Assembly (NCBI GenBank): GCA_020723805.1
Contig: DYID01000003.1
Coordinates: 158,175-222,174 of the forward strand
Length of the DNA: 64,000 nt
DNA from: Anaerolinea sp.
Lineage (GTDB): Bacteria > Chloroflexota > Anaerolineae > Anaerolineales > Villigracilaceae
Direction: 5' to 3'
Both the position numbers and the translations under genes were made by a program. The notes under the pieces are model-generated. The model saw nothing but the letters and a program-made list of their open reading frames with translations. It searched no databases and was not told the DNA's origin. Positions 52,849-61,872 of the stretch are shown here, piece after piece (within the stretch, counting starts at the first letter, position 1; every line of letters begins with the position of its first letter).

Positions 52849-53793
52849 ATGCCCAACATCCTCGAAGTCCACAACCTCGCCAAAAACTACGGTGACTTCA
52901 CCGCCGTCAAGGGAATTTCGTTCGACATCAAAGAAGGGGAGATATTCAGTCTGCTTGGTCCGAATGGGGCAGGAAAAACCACCACCATCTCGATGCTCTC
53001 GACCCTCTACACGCCCACATCAGGCGATGCGATCATCGCGGGACATTCCATCACCAAAGACCCGATGGCGGTCAAGCAGGTGATTGGCGTCGTACCGCAG
53101 GAAATCGCGCTCTACGAAGACCTGACCGCCCGCGAGAACCTCATCTTCTGGGGACAGATGTATGGCTTGAGCGGCAGGTCCCTCCACAGCCGCGTGGACG
53201 TGGTGTTGGAACAGATTGGTTTGGCGGATAAAGCCAAAAAACGCGTCAAGACCTATTCGGGCGGAATGAAGCGCCGCGTCAACATCGGCGTGGGTCTGCT
53301 CCACAAGCCGCGTCTCCTCTTCATGGACGAGCCCACCGTCGGCATTGATCCGCAGTCGCGCCGCGCCATCCTCGACACGGTCAAAGACCTCAACAAACAG
53401 GGCATGACGGTTCTTTACACCACACACTACATGGAAGAGGCGCAGGAACTCTCCGACCGCGTCGGCATCATTGACCACGGCGAACTTATTGCGCTCGGCA
53501 CGCAGGATGAACTCACCCGACAGGTCGGGCAGACCGATACACTCATTCTGCACATCGGCGAAAACGAAGACGCCAACGCGCTTGCCGCATCGCTCAAAGG
53601 TATCAAAGACGTTCTGGAAGCAAACGCCACCAACCATGAAGTATCCATCATCACGCCGCAAGCCGAAAACATCCTCGCGGCGGTGGTGAGCAAAGCCAAC
53701 GAGCGCGGCATCAAGATACACTCCATTGACATCCGCGAACCGAACCTCGAAGCGGTGTTCTTGCATCTCACGGGAAGAGCGTTGAGAGATTAG
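52849..53793 (+). CDS. ABC transporter ATPase, DrrA/CcmA-type (exporter 2)
   Basis: A 314-residue ATPase with Walker A GPNGAGKTTTI, signature YSGGMKRRVNIG, Walker B LLFMDEPTVGIDP, H-loop TTHYMEEAQEL and a C-terminal DrrA domain. AGGAGG precedes ATG 52849. Two permeases follow. It is related to, but distinct from, the ATPase at 43646. Confidence 0.9.
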   Translation: MPNILEVHNLAKNYGDFTAVKGISFDIKEGEIFSLLGPNGAGKTTTISMLSTLYTPTSGDAIIAGHSITKDPMAVKQVIGVVPQEIALYEDLTARENLIFWGQMYGLSGRSLHSRVDVVLEQIGLADKAKKRVKTYSGGMKRRVNIGVGLLHKPRLLFMDEPTVGIDPQSRRAILDTVKDLNKQGMTVLYTTHYMEEAQELSDRVGIIDHGELIALGTQDELTRQVGQTDTLILHIGENEDANALAASLKGIKDVLEANATNHEVSIITPQAENILAAVVSKANERGIKIHSIDIREPNLEAVFLHLTGRALRD

Positions 53794-53837
53794 AAAGTGG
53801 AAAGTAGAAAGCGTTTCACTTTCAACTTTCTACTTTC
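53793..53837. repeat. Inverted pair of heptamer tracts
   Basis: GAAAGTG, GAAAGTA, GAAAGCG and then CACTTTC, AACTTTC, TACTTTC. The two halves are complementary and can form a hairpin between the ATPase and permease genes. Confidence 0.7.
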
Positions 53838-53853
53838 CAACAAAGAGAACCCC

Positions 53854-55113
53854 ATGCGTAAACTCCTCCTCATCGGTCTTAAAGACCTCACCCTCATGTT
53901 CCGCGACCGCGCCGCGCTGACCTTCATGCTCCTCGCGCCGTTTCTGCTCACCATCGGCATGGGCTTCGTCACCGGTCGCTTCAGCGGCAACTCCAGCGGC
54001 ATCTCCGACATCCCCGTTGTCATCGTCAATCTGGATCAAGGGGAATTGGGAAACGCGCTCGAAGACGTATTCTTCTCGGAAGACCTCGCCGACTTACTGG
54101 AACCGACCGCTTCGGACTCCCCCGAGGCTGCCCGTCAACTTATAGACAGCGACCAAGCCTCAGCCGCTGTCATCATCCCTGAAGGATTCACCCGTAGCAT
54201 CATCCCCGCCCAAGGGACGATGTTTAGTCCGAACGCGGTCGCGCCCCAAGCCGTGCAAATCGAAGTGTACGCCAACCCCTCGCGACCGACGGGCGCAGGC
54301 ATCGTCAAAGCCATCGTGGATGAGTTCGTCTCGCGCGTCGAGGAAGGACGCGTCAGCGGCATGACCTCCATCCTCGGCTTACTGCAAAGTGGATTGCTGA
54401 ATCCGCAAAACGCGGAATCCGAAGCGCGCGCGTTGTTCAAGAATGTCGAAGAGACCGAATCCACCGCCATCACGCTCAAGACCGACAAGGAAGGCGCGGC
54501 GGCAACGGAATTCGACCTGCTTGCCTACTTCGCGCCGGGCATGGCGTTGATGTTCCTGATGTTCACCGTTTCTTACGGCGGGCGATCCATCCTCGCCGAG
54601 CGCGCCCAGGGAACTTTGCCGCGCCTGATGATCTCGCCAACGCACACCGCGCAAGTGTTGGGCGGCAAGGTGCTGGGCATCTTCTTCATGGGTGTCGCGC
54701 AGGTCGGGATTCTGATCCTTGCCTCGACGGTCTTCTTCCAAGTGAAATGGGGCGATCCGCTAGGCATAATTGTCTTGATTCTGGCGGCAGTGTTCGGCGC
54801 GGCAGGCTGGGGGATGCTGATCACGGCGCTGGCGCGTACGCCCGCCCAAGTGGCAAGTACAGGTTCTGCGGTGATGCTCATCTTCGGCATCCTTGGCGGC
54901 AGTTTCATCAACCTCGAAGTCATGCCGTCGTTCATCCGCCTTATCAGCAACATCACGCCGAACAAATGGGGCTTGGACGGTTTCACCACCCTCGCCCTTG
55001 GCGGCACACTCAAGAATTTAACAGAACCCGTCACCGCCCTGCTCATCATGGGCGCGGTGTTGTTTGGGGTCGCGGTCCTGATTTTCAATCGAAGCGGCAT
55101 CATGCAAAAATGA
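53854..55113 (+). CDS. ABC-2 type permease C (exporter 2)
   Basis: A 419-residue permease of the YhgE/ABC-2 membrane type: N-terminal helix (LTFMLLAPFLLTIGMGF), a large outer domain (about 50-230) and five helices (FAPGMALMFLMFTVSYGGRSILAERAQGTLPRLMISPT). ATG 53854 is used; the upstream in-frame codons come from a heptamer tract. Acts with the ATPase at 52849 and the next permease. Confidence 0.87.
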   Translation: MRKLLLIGLKDLTLMFRDRAALTFMLLAPFLLTIGMGFVTGRFSGNSSGISDIPVVIVNLDQGELGNALEDVFFSEDLADLLEPTASDSPEAARQLIDSDQASAAVIIPEGFTRSIIPAQGTMFSPNAVAPQAVQIEVYANPSRPTGAGIVKAIVDEFVSRVEEGRVSGMTSILGLLQSGLLNPQNAESEARALFKNVEETESTAITLKTDKEGAAATEFDLLAYFAPGMALMFLMFTVSYGGRSILAERAQGTLPRLMISPTHTAQVLGGKVLGIFFMGVAQVGILILASTVFFQVKWGDPLGIIVLILAAVFGAAGWGMLITALARTPAQVASTGSAVMLIFGILGGSFINLEVMPSFIRLISNITPNKWGLDGFTTLALGGTLKNLTEPVTALLIMGAVLFGVAVLIFNRSGIMQK

Positions 55114-55120
55114 TTTGCTT

Positions 55121-55172
55121 GTAGGGGTGGGGTTTCCCCGCCCAAATCGGGGCGAGTGGACCTCGCCCCTAC
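55121..55172. repeat. GTAGGGG...CCCCTAC palindrome
   Basis: An imperfect 52-bp inverted repeat between the two permease genes; the inner part (CCCCGCCC / GGGGCGAG) also pairs. Confidence 0.7.
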
Positions 55173-55183
55173 GGATAACGATT

Positions 55184-56380
55184 ATGAAAAAAATCCTCGC
55201 CATCGCATGGAAGGACGCCATCGTCCGTTTCGCCAGTTCATCGGAATTGCTGTTCTTCATCGTATTACCAGTCGTCTTCACCTTCCTGTTGGCAGGCGGG
55301 ACGCCCTCCGGGAACGAAGACCCTCGCATCCGCCTGCTGGTCGTGGATGAGGCGCAGACGACGATCTCCGCACAGATCATCGGAGAATTAGAGAGGTCAA
55401 CGGCGGTTCGCCCCGAAGTGGTGACGCGCAGCGAAGCCATGGAGCAATTCGACCAGCGGCGCGCCTCGGCAGTATTCATCATCCCGGCGGGCGTTGATAT
55501 TGCCTCTCTGCAATCCGGCTCTGCCGAAGTGGAGATGCTCCAACAGCCCAACAACCTCAACGCAACGATTGCCGAACGCGCCGTTCTTACCGCCATCCGC
55601 CGGGTCAGCAGTTCGATTTCCGCCGCGCAGAATGCCGTCCAACAACGCGAGGCAAAACAACCCTTCGCCACCGAGGTGGAAAAACAGGCATACTTCGAGA
55701 GTTCGCTGGAACTGGCGCAGAACATCCAAGCCGACGCGCCCGAACGCGTCACCGTCATCGAGGGATCAACGCCCGACACGGTGGAATACGATCCGCGCGC
55801 CAATTCGTCCGCGGGGCAACTCATCACTTGGGTGTTCATTCCGCTATTTGGCATCTCGGCGTTGTTCGCCTACGAACGCCAGCAGGGGACGCTGCGCCGC
55901 CTGCTTACCACCCCCTCCCGCAAAGCGACGTTTTTGCTCGGCACGATCTCAGGTCAGGTGGCGATGGCTTTGATCCAAATGCTGTTGCTGGTTGGGTTTG
56001 GGATTTGGGTGATGAAACTCAATTGGGGGCGCGAGCCGCTGGCATTGTTCGTCATCCTGCTCGCATCCGCGCTTGCGGCGGCGGCGTTCGGCACGCTGAT
56101 GGGTACGTTCGTCAAGACCGAGGGACAGGCGAGCGGCTTGAGCATCATGTTCGGCATGCTCATGGCGCTGATGGGCGGATGCTGGTATCCGCTGGAGTTG
56201 TTCCCGTCTGCGATACAAAATGCAGTGAAGATTCTCCCGACAACCTGGGCAATGCAAGGCATGTTGGACTTGGTCCTGCGCGGCAAGGGGGTGGCAGATA
56301 TTTTGCCTGAGGCAGGAGTGTTGATTGGGTTTGCGGTGGTCTTCTTTAGCGTGGGGGTATTGCGGTTTCGATACGAATAA
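55184..56380 (+). CDS. ABC-2 type permease D (exporter 2)
   Basis: A 398-residue permease with the same layout as its neighbour: first helix, large outer domain (about 45-215), then five helices (ITWVFIPLFGISALFAYERQQGTLRRLLTTPS). ATG 55184 has only a weak site (ACGGATAACG). The ABC exporter is thus one ATPase with two long permeases; substrate unknown. Confidence 0.87.
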   Translation: MKKILAIAWKDAIVRFASSSELLFFIVLPVVFTFLLAGGTPSGNEDPRIRLLVVDEAQTTISAQIIGELERSTAVRPEVVTRSEAMEQFDQRRASAVFIIPAGVDIASLQSGSAEVEMLQQPNNLNATIAERAVLTAIRRVSSSISAAQNAVQQREAKQPFATEVEKQAYFESSLELAQNIQADAPERVTVIEGSTPDTVEYDPRANSSAGQLITWVFIPLFGISALFAYERQQGTLRRLLTTPSRKATFLLGTISGQVAMALIQMLLLVGFGIWVMKLNWGREPLALFVILLASALAAAAFGTLMGTFVKTEGQASGLSIMFGMLMALMGGCWYPLELFPSAIQNAVKILPTTWAMQGMLDLVLRGKGVADILPEAGVLIGFAVVFFSVGVLRFRYE

Positions 56381-56385
56381 AACAT

Positions 56386-56427
56386 AAAAAAGCGGAAGGC
56401 AGATGGAGCATCCGCCTTCCGCTTTTT
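56386..56427. terminator. Convergent terminator
   Basis: AAAAAAGCGGAAGGC ... GCCTTCCGCTTTTT between the exporter operon and the kinase gene. Confidence 0.9.
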
Positions 56428-56438
56428 GTATTCAAGAA

Positions 56439-58457
56439 TTATGGCGCCGGACGCAGGGCAGGCTGCGGGTTTTCCCGCGCTGTGGAGAAGAAACGGGCGG
56501 GCAGCGGAATAGGCGTGAACGGACCGCTGCTTGGCAGGTCGGCAAGAGGGATGTAGTACAGGGCAATCTCACTGCGGTCGAAGCGCTGGTAGGCAAAGAT
56601 GATGTATTTGCCGTCGGGGCTGAAACGGGCGTCGCGGTAACAACATTCGCCATTGATGGGGTTGAGCTTTATCGCTTCGCGCGTTTCGCTGTTGTAGAGG
56701 TAAAGATTGCCGAAGCCGTCATTGCGGATTGAATCGTTGAACAGGAAGAGGTTCTTTCCGTTCCAGTGAAAACTTCCAAGGCGTTTGGTGCTTTCCGGGT
56801 CAAAATCAATGCGCACGCCGGGGATGGTGTCGAGACGGGAGAGCGCTACGTTGGCACAGTTGTTGAGGTCGGCGTTGAGGAGGAATATCTGGTCTGAATT
56901 GACCAGGCGCGTATCAATGACGTGCGCGGCAAACTGGACCGTGGACTGCTCGCTGCCCCAAAGCACATCGCGGAATGGAAATTGGTTGTAGAAACAGTAT
57001 CTTCCCTTGATTTTCGAAAACTCAAATCTGGATTTGATGTCTTTGAGCGCTTCCAGGTCGAAAGGGATGATGTTCAGGGTACGCTGGATGCTGATGGCAA
57101 CAATTTTTCCATCCGGAGAGACGCTGAAACCTTCCAACTCCTCGTTGGTATTGAAACAGACGATTGGCTGGGTTTCCTTGGTTTCGGCATCCACCAAGTA
57201 GGCGCAGTTGCGGGAGATGTAAACCAGCCGGTTGCGGTCAATCCAGCGCAGGTTCGTCTTGGGTGAGTTTTCCGAGCGGATTTGGATGAGACTGCTGCCG
57301 TCGGTGTTAACGAGGTAGAGGTCGTTGCCGGAGACGAGCGCAATCTGGTCAGCGCCGCCGGGCAGGGTGGCGGTCGGCTGAGGCGTGACGGGGAGCGGCA
57401 GGGGCAGCGCCGTTTCGGTGGGAGGAACAACTGTAAAGGTTTCGGTGAGATGAACGGTCGTGGGAGAGGGGAACAGGCTGACGGTCGGGGTGGAGGCGAC
57501 AGAGAGAAAGGGGATGTTGCCACCCCGCGCCAACATCCAGAAGAGAGAAAACAGGAGGATGACACTGCCGGCAGTCCAAAACAGGGCAGCGCGGATCGCC
57601 GTCCAGTTGCCGTAGCGGTCAAGGAACGTGGACGGACGTTCTTCGCCAAAGGCGGCTTTGTTGAGGGCGCGCGCCAGGTGCAGGGTGGAGATGTAGCGGT
57701 CGCGTTTGTTTTCCGCCAGACAGATGTTGATGATTTCGCCTACTTCGGGGGGCAGTTCGGGGACTTCGCTCAAAATATCGGGAACGGGCTGGGGGAAGGG
57801 ACGGCTCCGCAGGGGGGAGGTCTTCGTTTCGAGCCGTGACTTTTTTCTGCCCGTCAGCATCTGGTAGATGACCACACCCAGGCTGTACACGTCGCTGCGT
57901 TCGTCCACCGCTTCGTTGTGGATTTGTTCGGGGCTCATGTAGCCGGGCGTGCCCACCTGCCCTTCGGCAGGAGAGGCATCGGTGGCGGCGGGTTTGGCGA
58001 CGCCAAAATCGGAGATGTAGGGGTTGCCGTCCAGGTCGAAGAGGATGTTGTCGGGTTTGATGTCGCGGTGGATGATGTGCTGTTTGTGAGCGTGGTCGAG
58101 GGCGGATGCGATGCGGTCAATGATGCGGGCGGTCTCCTGCAAAGAAAGCCTGCCTTTGCTGGCAATCAACTGGGTGAGCGAGCCGCCCGCCATGTAGCGC
58201 ATCACAAAGTAGGGTTGACCGTCCTGCTCGCCCACGTCGTAGACCGGCACAATGGCAGGATGTTCGAGCGAGGCGATCATTTTGAGTTCGCGCTTGAAGT
58301 GCGCCCGCTGGCTGATATCCGGCGTCTGTTCCACCGACAGCACTTTGACCGCCACTTCGCGGTTGGCTTCGGTGTCATAGGCGCGATAGACAACGGTGGA
58401 CTGCCCGCGCCCGAGTTCCTCTTTGATTTGGTACCTGCCGATGGTTTCCGGTAACAT
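56439..58457 (-). CDS. Ser/Thr protein kinase with extracytoplasmic beta-propeller
   Basis: A 672-residue Hanks-type kinase: P-loop GRGQSTVVYRA, VAVKVL lysine, catalytic HRDIKPDN, DFGVAK and a SPE motif; kinase domain about 8-265. One helix (ALFWTAGSVILLFSLFWML, near 295) and a Pro/Thr-rich spacer lead to a C-terminal WD40/TolB-like propeller (repeats such as VSPDGKIVAI and FSPDGKYIIF). It probably senses an outer signal. TATACT (58471-58466) lies 8 nt before ATG 58457, so the mRNA may be leaderless. Confidence 0.9.
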   Translation of the reverse strand: MLPETIGRYQIKEELGRGQSTVVYRAYDTEANREVAVKVLSVEQTPDISQRAHFKRELKMIASLEHPAIVPVYDVGEQDGQPYFVMRYMAGGSLTQLIASKGRLSLQETARIIDRIASALDHAHKQHIIHRDIKPDNILFDLDGNPYISDFGVAKPAATDASPAEGQVGTPGYMSPEQIHNEAVDERSDVYSLGVVIYQMLTGRKKSRLETKTSPLRSRPFPQPVPDILSEVPELPPEVGEIINICLAENKRDRYISTLHLARALNKAAFGEERPSTFLDRYGNWTAIRAALFWTAGSVILLFSLFWMLARGGNIPFLSVASTPTVSLFPSPTTVHLTETFTVVPPTETALPLPLPVTPQPTATLPGGADQIALVSGNDLYLVNTDGSSLIQIRSENSPKTNLRWIDRNRLVYISRNCAYLVDAETKETQPIVCFNTNEELEGFSVSPDGKIVAISIQRTLNIIPFDLEALKDIKSRFEFSKIKGRYCFYNQFPFRDVLWGSEQSTVQFAAHVIDTRLVNSDQIFLLNADLNNCANVALSRLDTIPGVRIDFDPESTKRLGSFHWNGKNLFLFNDSIRNDGFGNLYLYNSETREAIKLNPINGECCYRDARFSPDGKYIIFAYQRFDRSEIALYYIPLADLPSSGPFTPIPLPARFFSTARENPQPALRPAP

Positions 58458-58466
58458 TTTGCCCAA

Positions 58467-58600
58467 GTATAACGCAAGCAGGGCAGGGCAATGAGAGCGT
58501 TTTGCCGCACCCTTAAGTCCCAGAGAACAAAAAGTCCCGCTTTACGGCGGGACTTTCCACGTTGCTCACGCAAGCCTCGGGGCGGCTTGAGTTATTTATT
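58467..58600. other. Promoter side of the kinase gene and a small hairpin
   Basis: Contains the -10 box of the kinase gene and a hairpin AAAAAGTCCCGC ... GCGGGACTTT (58528-58556) that may end leftward or rightward transcripts. No gene. Confidence 0.6.
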
Positions 58601-58706
58601 GAGGTTACGCAGTTTTCTCGTAGCGCGACACATTGTCCCCGCAAGGGGGTTCATGTCGCTTGAAAACGCGAGATGAATCTCGCGCCACCGCGTAAGGTGA
58701 GTTATT
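58601..58706. mobile_element. Dispersed palindromic element, core type A
   Basis: Starts AGGTTACGCAGTTTTC and ends GCGTAAGGTGAGT, with CGCGAGATGAATCTCGCG. GAGTTATTTA occurs on both sides. Directly followed by a type B element. Confidence 0.75.
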
Positions 58707-58709
58707 TAC

Positions 58710-58797
58710 TGATGTTCCGCACCGTCCCGAAGGTTTGGCTGGAAAATAGGCGCAATTTGCGAGAACCTTCGGGACGTTTCGCGTAAGGTAGTTATTT
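58710..58797. mobile_element. Dispersed palindromic element, core type B, overlapping the folD stop
   Basis: Starts ATGTTCCGCACCGTCCCG and ends CGCGTAAGGT. AGTTATTTA occurs on both sides. The right flank provides folD's stop codon (58792-58794). Confidence 0.75.
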
Positions 58798-59703
58798 ATC
58801 CTGAATTTCGGCGGCTCTCAAGGTGTTTGCCATGAGCATGGCAATCGTCATCGGACCGACGCCGCCGGGGACGGGGGTGATGTAGCCGGCGACTTCTTTT
58901 GCTTCCTCGAAGTTCACGTCCCCGACCAGTTTTTGCTTGGGTTTGCCGGTCTTCTCGTTGATGACCGGGTTGCCGTTGGCGTCCAGCACCGGCACGCCGT
59001 TGATGCCCACGTCAATGACCGCCGCGCCGGGTTTGATCCAGTCGCCGCGCACCATTTGAGCGCGACCAATTGCCGCAATGATGATGTCGGCATTACGCAG
59101 AACGGAGGGGATGTCCTTGGTCTTCGAGTGGACGACGGTGACGGTGGCGTTTTCTTTGATGAGCAAAAGGGCGGCGGGCATGCCCACGATGTTGGAACGC
59201 CCCAGCACCACGGCATTTGCGCCGGCAATCTGCACCCCAACTTCCTTGAGGAGATAAATACAGCCATACGGCGTGCAAGGCACGAAAAGCGGCTCACGCC
59301 CTTTCTGCGCCAGCCGCCCCAGGTTGAGCGGCGAGAACCCGTCCACATCCTTTTCGATGCTGATGAGCGAGAGGACGCGCTCCTCGTCCAAGTGGCTGGG
59401 CAGAGGCAGCTGCACCAGGATGCCATGCACCTTCGGGTCGGCGTTCAATTTGCGGATGAGGTCTTCCAGTTCCTCCTGCGAAACATCCGCCGGAAGAGGG
59501 TGATGGAAAGAGGTCATTCCCAACTCGGCGCACGCCTTCTGTTTCATGCTGACGTAGGTCGCCGAGTCGATGCGGTCACCCACCAGCACGGTGGCGAGCC
59601 CCGGCTGGGATTTTCCTTCCGCAATTCGTTTCGCCACTTTTTCCTTCACTTCATTGCGCACTTTTTGTGCGATGGCAGTTCCATCAATCAATTGAGCGGT
59701 CAT
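58792..59703 (-). CDS. folD: Methylene-tetrahydrofolate dehydrogenase / cyclohydrolase
   Basis: A 303-residue bifunctional enzyme of one-carbon metabolism. Shown are TYVSMKQKACAELGM (catalytic Lys), HGILVQLPLPSHLDEERVL, DVDGFSPLNLGRL, PCTPYG, VVLGRSNIVGMP, and the end PGGVGPMTIAMLMANTL. ATG 59703 has AAAAGGAG. Its last codons meet a palindromic element. Monocistronic. Confidence 0.94.
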   Translation of the reverse strand: MTAQLIDGTAIAQKVRNEVKEKVAKRIAEGKSQPGLATVLVGDRIDSATYVSMKQKACAELGMTSFHHPLPADVSQEELEDLIRKLNADPKVHGILVQLPLPSHLDEERVLSLISIEKDVDGFSPLNLGRLAQKGREPLFVPCTPYGCIYLLKEVGVQIAGANAVVLGRSNIVGMPAALLLIKENATVTVVHSKTKDIPSVLRNADIIIAAIGRAQMVRGDWIKPGAAVIDVGINGVPVLDANGNPVINEKTGKPKQKLVGDVNFEEAKEVAGYITPVPGGVGPMTIAMLMANTLRAAEIQDK

Positions 59704-59810
59704 GCCTGTTCTCCTTTTGAGGTGCGAGTGCGTTGCACTTCATGATATTGAATTGATCCACATCAGTGGAATTTACGTCGAGACGTGAACATCTTCTCAA
59801 ACGGGTGCAA

Positions 59811-59826
59811 CGCACCCTCCAAAATT
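59811..59826. promoter_or_regulatory. Short palindrome upstream of folD
   Basis: GGGTGCAACGCACCC with related GTGCGTTGCAC about 75 bp nearer the gene; may be a paired operator or worn repeat. Confidence 0.35.
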
Positions 59827-59859
59827 TTACAACCCCTCCCCGCCTCTACAAAGTGACAC

Positions 59860-61162
59860 TTATCCCCGATTCAAGATTACGCCCTTCATCCTGCCGTTCT
59901 CGCAGGATTCCAACCGCACAAGGTCAATTTCATTCCAGCGCGGCGAGGGGGCAAAGGCGTTCACCCGCAGATAGTTGCCCGTGAGCCCTTCCATCTTCCA
60001 GCCCCATTCGCCAAACTCCGAGGCGGTCTCCCACAAGACGGTCATTTCTCTGCCGATGAAACGCTCGCGGTAGGACTTTGCCGACTCTTCGATTGCCTCC
60101 TGCAGGATGTGATTGCGCTTCTTTCTTAACTCGGGCTTGATCTGCCCCTTCATCCTTGCCGCCCCGGTGCCGGGTCGCGGCGAATAGGAAAACACATGCC
60201 CGCCGGCAAATTCCATCTCACGGACAAAGTTCAGCGTTTCGGCAAATTCTTCTTCCGTCTCGCCGGGGAAGCCGGCGATGAGGTCGGTGGTGATCGCCAC
60301 TTCGGGGATTGCCTGCCGGGCATGCTTCACCAGTTCGCGGAAGGATTGCGGCGTGGTCTTGCGCAGCATCCGCTTGAGGGTGGAGGCGCTGCCAGATTGC
60401 AGAGGCAGGTGCAGGTGAGGCATGAGGCGGGAATCCGTCCAGAGTGAGAAGAAGTCGGAGGAGAGGTCCCAGGGTTCGAGGGAGGAGAGGCGCAGACGCG
60501 GCACGTCCGTCTCGCGCAGGATGGCTTGGATGAGGTCGCTCAAGTGCAAGCCGTCGCCTGCCTTTGGGGAAGTCGAAAGGTCATGTCCCCACGAGCCGAG
60601 ATGAACGCCGGTCAACACGATTTCCTTCGCGCCGCCCTCGAGCGCGGCTTGGACATCACGCAGCACATCAGCGATGCGGCGGCTGCGCCCCTCGCCGCGT
60701 GCAATGGTGGTGACGCAGAAAGTGCAGTGATTGTCGCATCCGTCCTGCACTTTTGATGAAGGCGCGCGTGCGGCGGTGCAGTCCGGGCAGGGGCTCGCGG
60801 GAGATGGGTTCGAGGTCGAAGAGTTCGGGAGTCAGGTTCAGCAGGTCAGCGACGAGGCGGTCTTTGTGGTCGTTCAACACCACGCGGCGGACGCTGGGTA
60901 GTTCCTCCGCTTGTTTCGGGTAGAGCGTCGTCCAGCAGCCGGTGGCGATGATTTCCGCCGCGCCTGCCCGGGCAATGCGGCGAATGGCGCCGCGCGAATC
61001 GGCAGCCGCTTCGTTCGTCACCGCGCAAGTGTTGACGACTGCCAGTTCTGCCGCTTCGGGCGAAGCGACGATTTCATGTCCTGCCGCGCGGAATTGACGC
61101 GCCATCGTCTCGATTTCGCTTTGGTTGAGCCTGCATCCGACGGTATCGAGGTAAACCTTCAT
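59860..61162 (-). pseudogene. MtaB-like tRNA methylthiotransferase, frameshifted
   Basis: Radical-SAM methylthiotransferase for tRNA A37. The N-terminal domain (from 61162) has MKVYLDTVGCRLNQSE, VNTCAVTNEA and TGCWT with three cluster Cys. The rest (to 59860) has GCDNHCTFC, the radical-SAM CxxxCxxC, and a TRAM-like end (LVRLESCENGRMKGVIL). The halves are in different frames; one base too many in an A4 run (60751-60754) breaks the join RAFIK-VQDGCDNH. A single-base sequencing error, slippage or true loss are all possible. Only one lesion is seen. The start follows a heptamer tract, with no clear ribosome site. Confidence 0.85.
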
Positions 61163-61164
61163 AC

Positions 61165-61206
61165 GATTTTAGATTTTAGATTTTAGATTTTGGATTTTGG
61201 ATTTTG
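61165..61206. repeat. Heptanucleotide tract (GATTTTA)6
   Basis: Three GATTTTA and three GATTTTG units, beginning 3 nt upstream of the mtaB-like start. Read on the minus strand each unit contains TAAAATC, so a TAAAAT -10-like hexamer is created repeatedly. Confidence 0.8.
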
Positions 61207-61211
61207 GTTTG

Positions 61212-61853
61212 TTATGGTTGAAAGACGATAAAGTTCTGAAACAGTACGTCCACGCCGGGCTCATCGAACGAGCCAGCCAGCACGCCCACGCCGCCTGTGG
61301 CAAAGTCGGTGTCCTGGGTGGAGGCAAGCAGAGTATCGTTCACATAAAATGTCAGCATCTCGCCGGCGCAATCTGCCCGCAGGTGATTGACTCCCTCGCC
61401 GCGAATAGCGTCGCTTGCCACCATCATCTCCTGCCCGATGAGGATGGCTTGCCCGTTCGTGAATTTGCCGATGGCATAATAACCGTCGGAGGAGATGATG
61501 AAGAAGTAGTAATTCCCGTTTTGGTAGCGGCAGATGAGACCGGCGCGGTTTTCCAGTGGTCCGTTCAGGCGGGTCACATCCGCTTCGATGCGCACATCGC
61601 CAAACTTGCCCGGCGGCGTGGACCAGAAGTTCATCTTTGCGCCGCGCACCAGAATGCGGTAGCCGCCGCTGTCATAGTCCATGATGCCGCCATCGTTCAG
61701 CACACGGTCCCAGCCGGAGGTGTTGTCCGAGAAATCCTCGCGGTATAACACCTCGCCCGGTGCGCCGCTCACTACGATCTCCGTTGGCGCGAGGGGCAGA
61801 CAGGCGGCAAGTATGAGGACAAAAAGGAAAATAATCGAATAGGATTTTTTCAT
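61212..61853 (-). CDS. Lipoprotein with a jelly-roll domain
   Basis: A 213-residue lipoprotein (lipobox ILAAC, Cys 18) with one LamG/DUF1080-like beta domain (EDFSDNTSGWDRV, ADVTRLNGPLENRAGLICRYQNGNYYFFIIS, LRADCAGEMLTFYVNDTLL). Such domains bind sugars or are structural. TACAAT (61866-61861) lies 7 nt before ATG 61853, with no ribosome site, so it is probably leaderless. Confidence 0.8.
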   Translation of the reverse strand: MKKSYSIIFLFVLILAACLPLAPTEIVVSGAPGEVLYREDFSDNTSGWDRVLNDGGIMDYDSGGYRILVRGAKMNFWSTPPGKFGDVRIEADVTRLNGPLENRAGLICRYQNGNYYFFIISSDGYYAIGKFTNGQAILIGQEMMVASDAIRGEGVNHLRADCAGEMLTFYVNDTLLASTQDTDFATGGVGVLAGSFDEPGVDVLFQNFIVFQP

Positions 61854-61872
61854 GCGGGCGATTGTATCAGAG

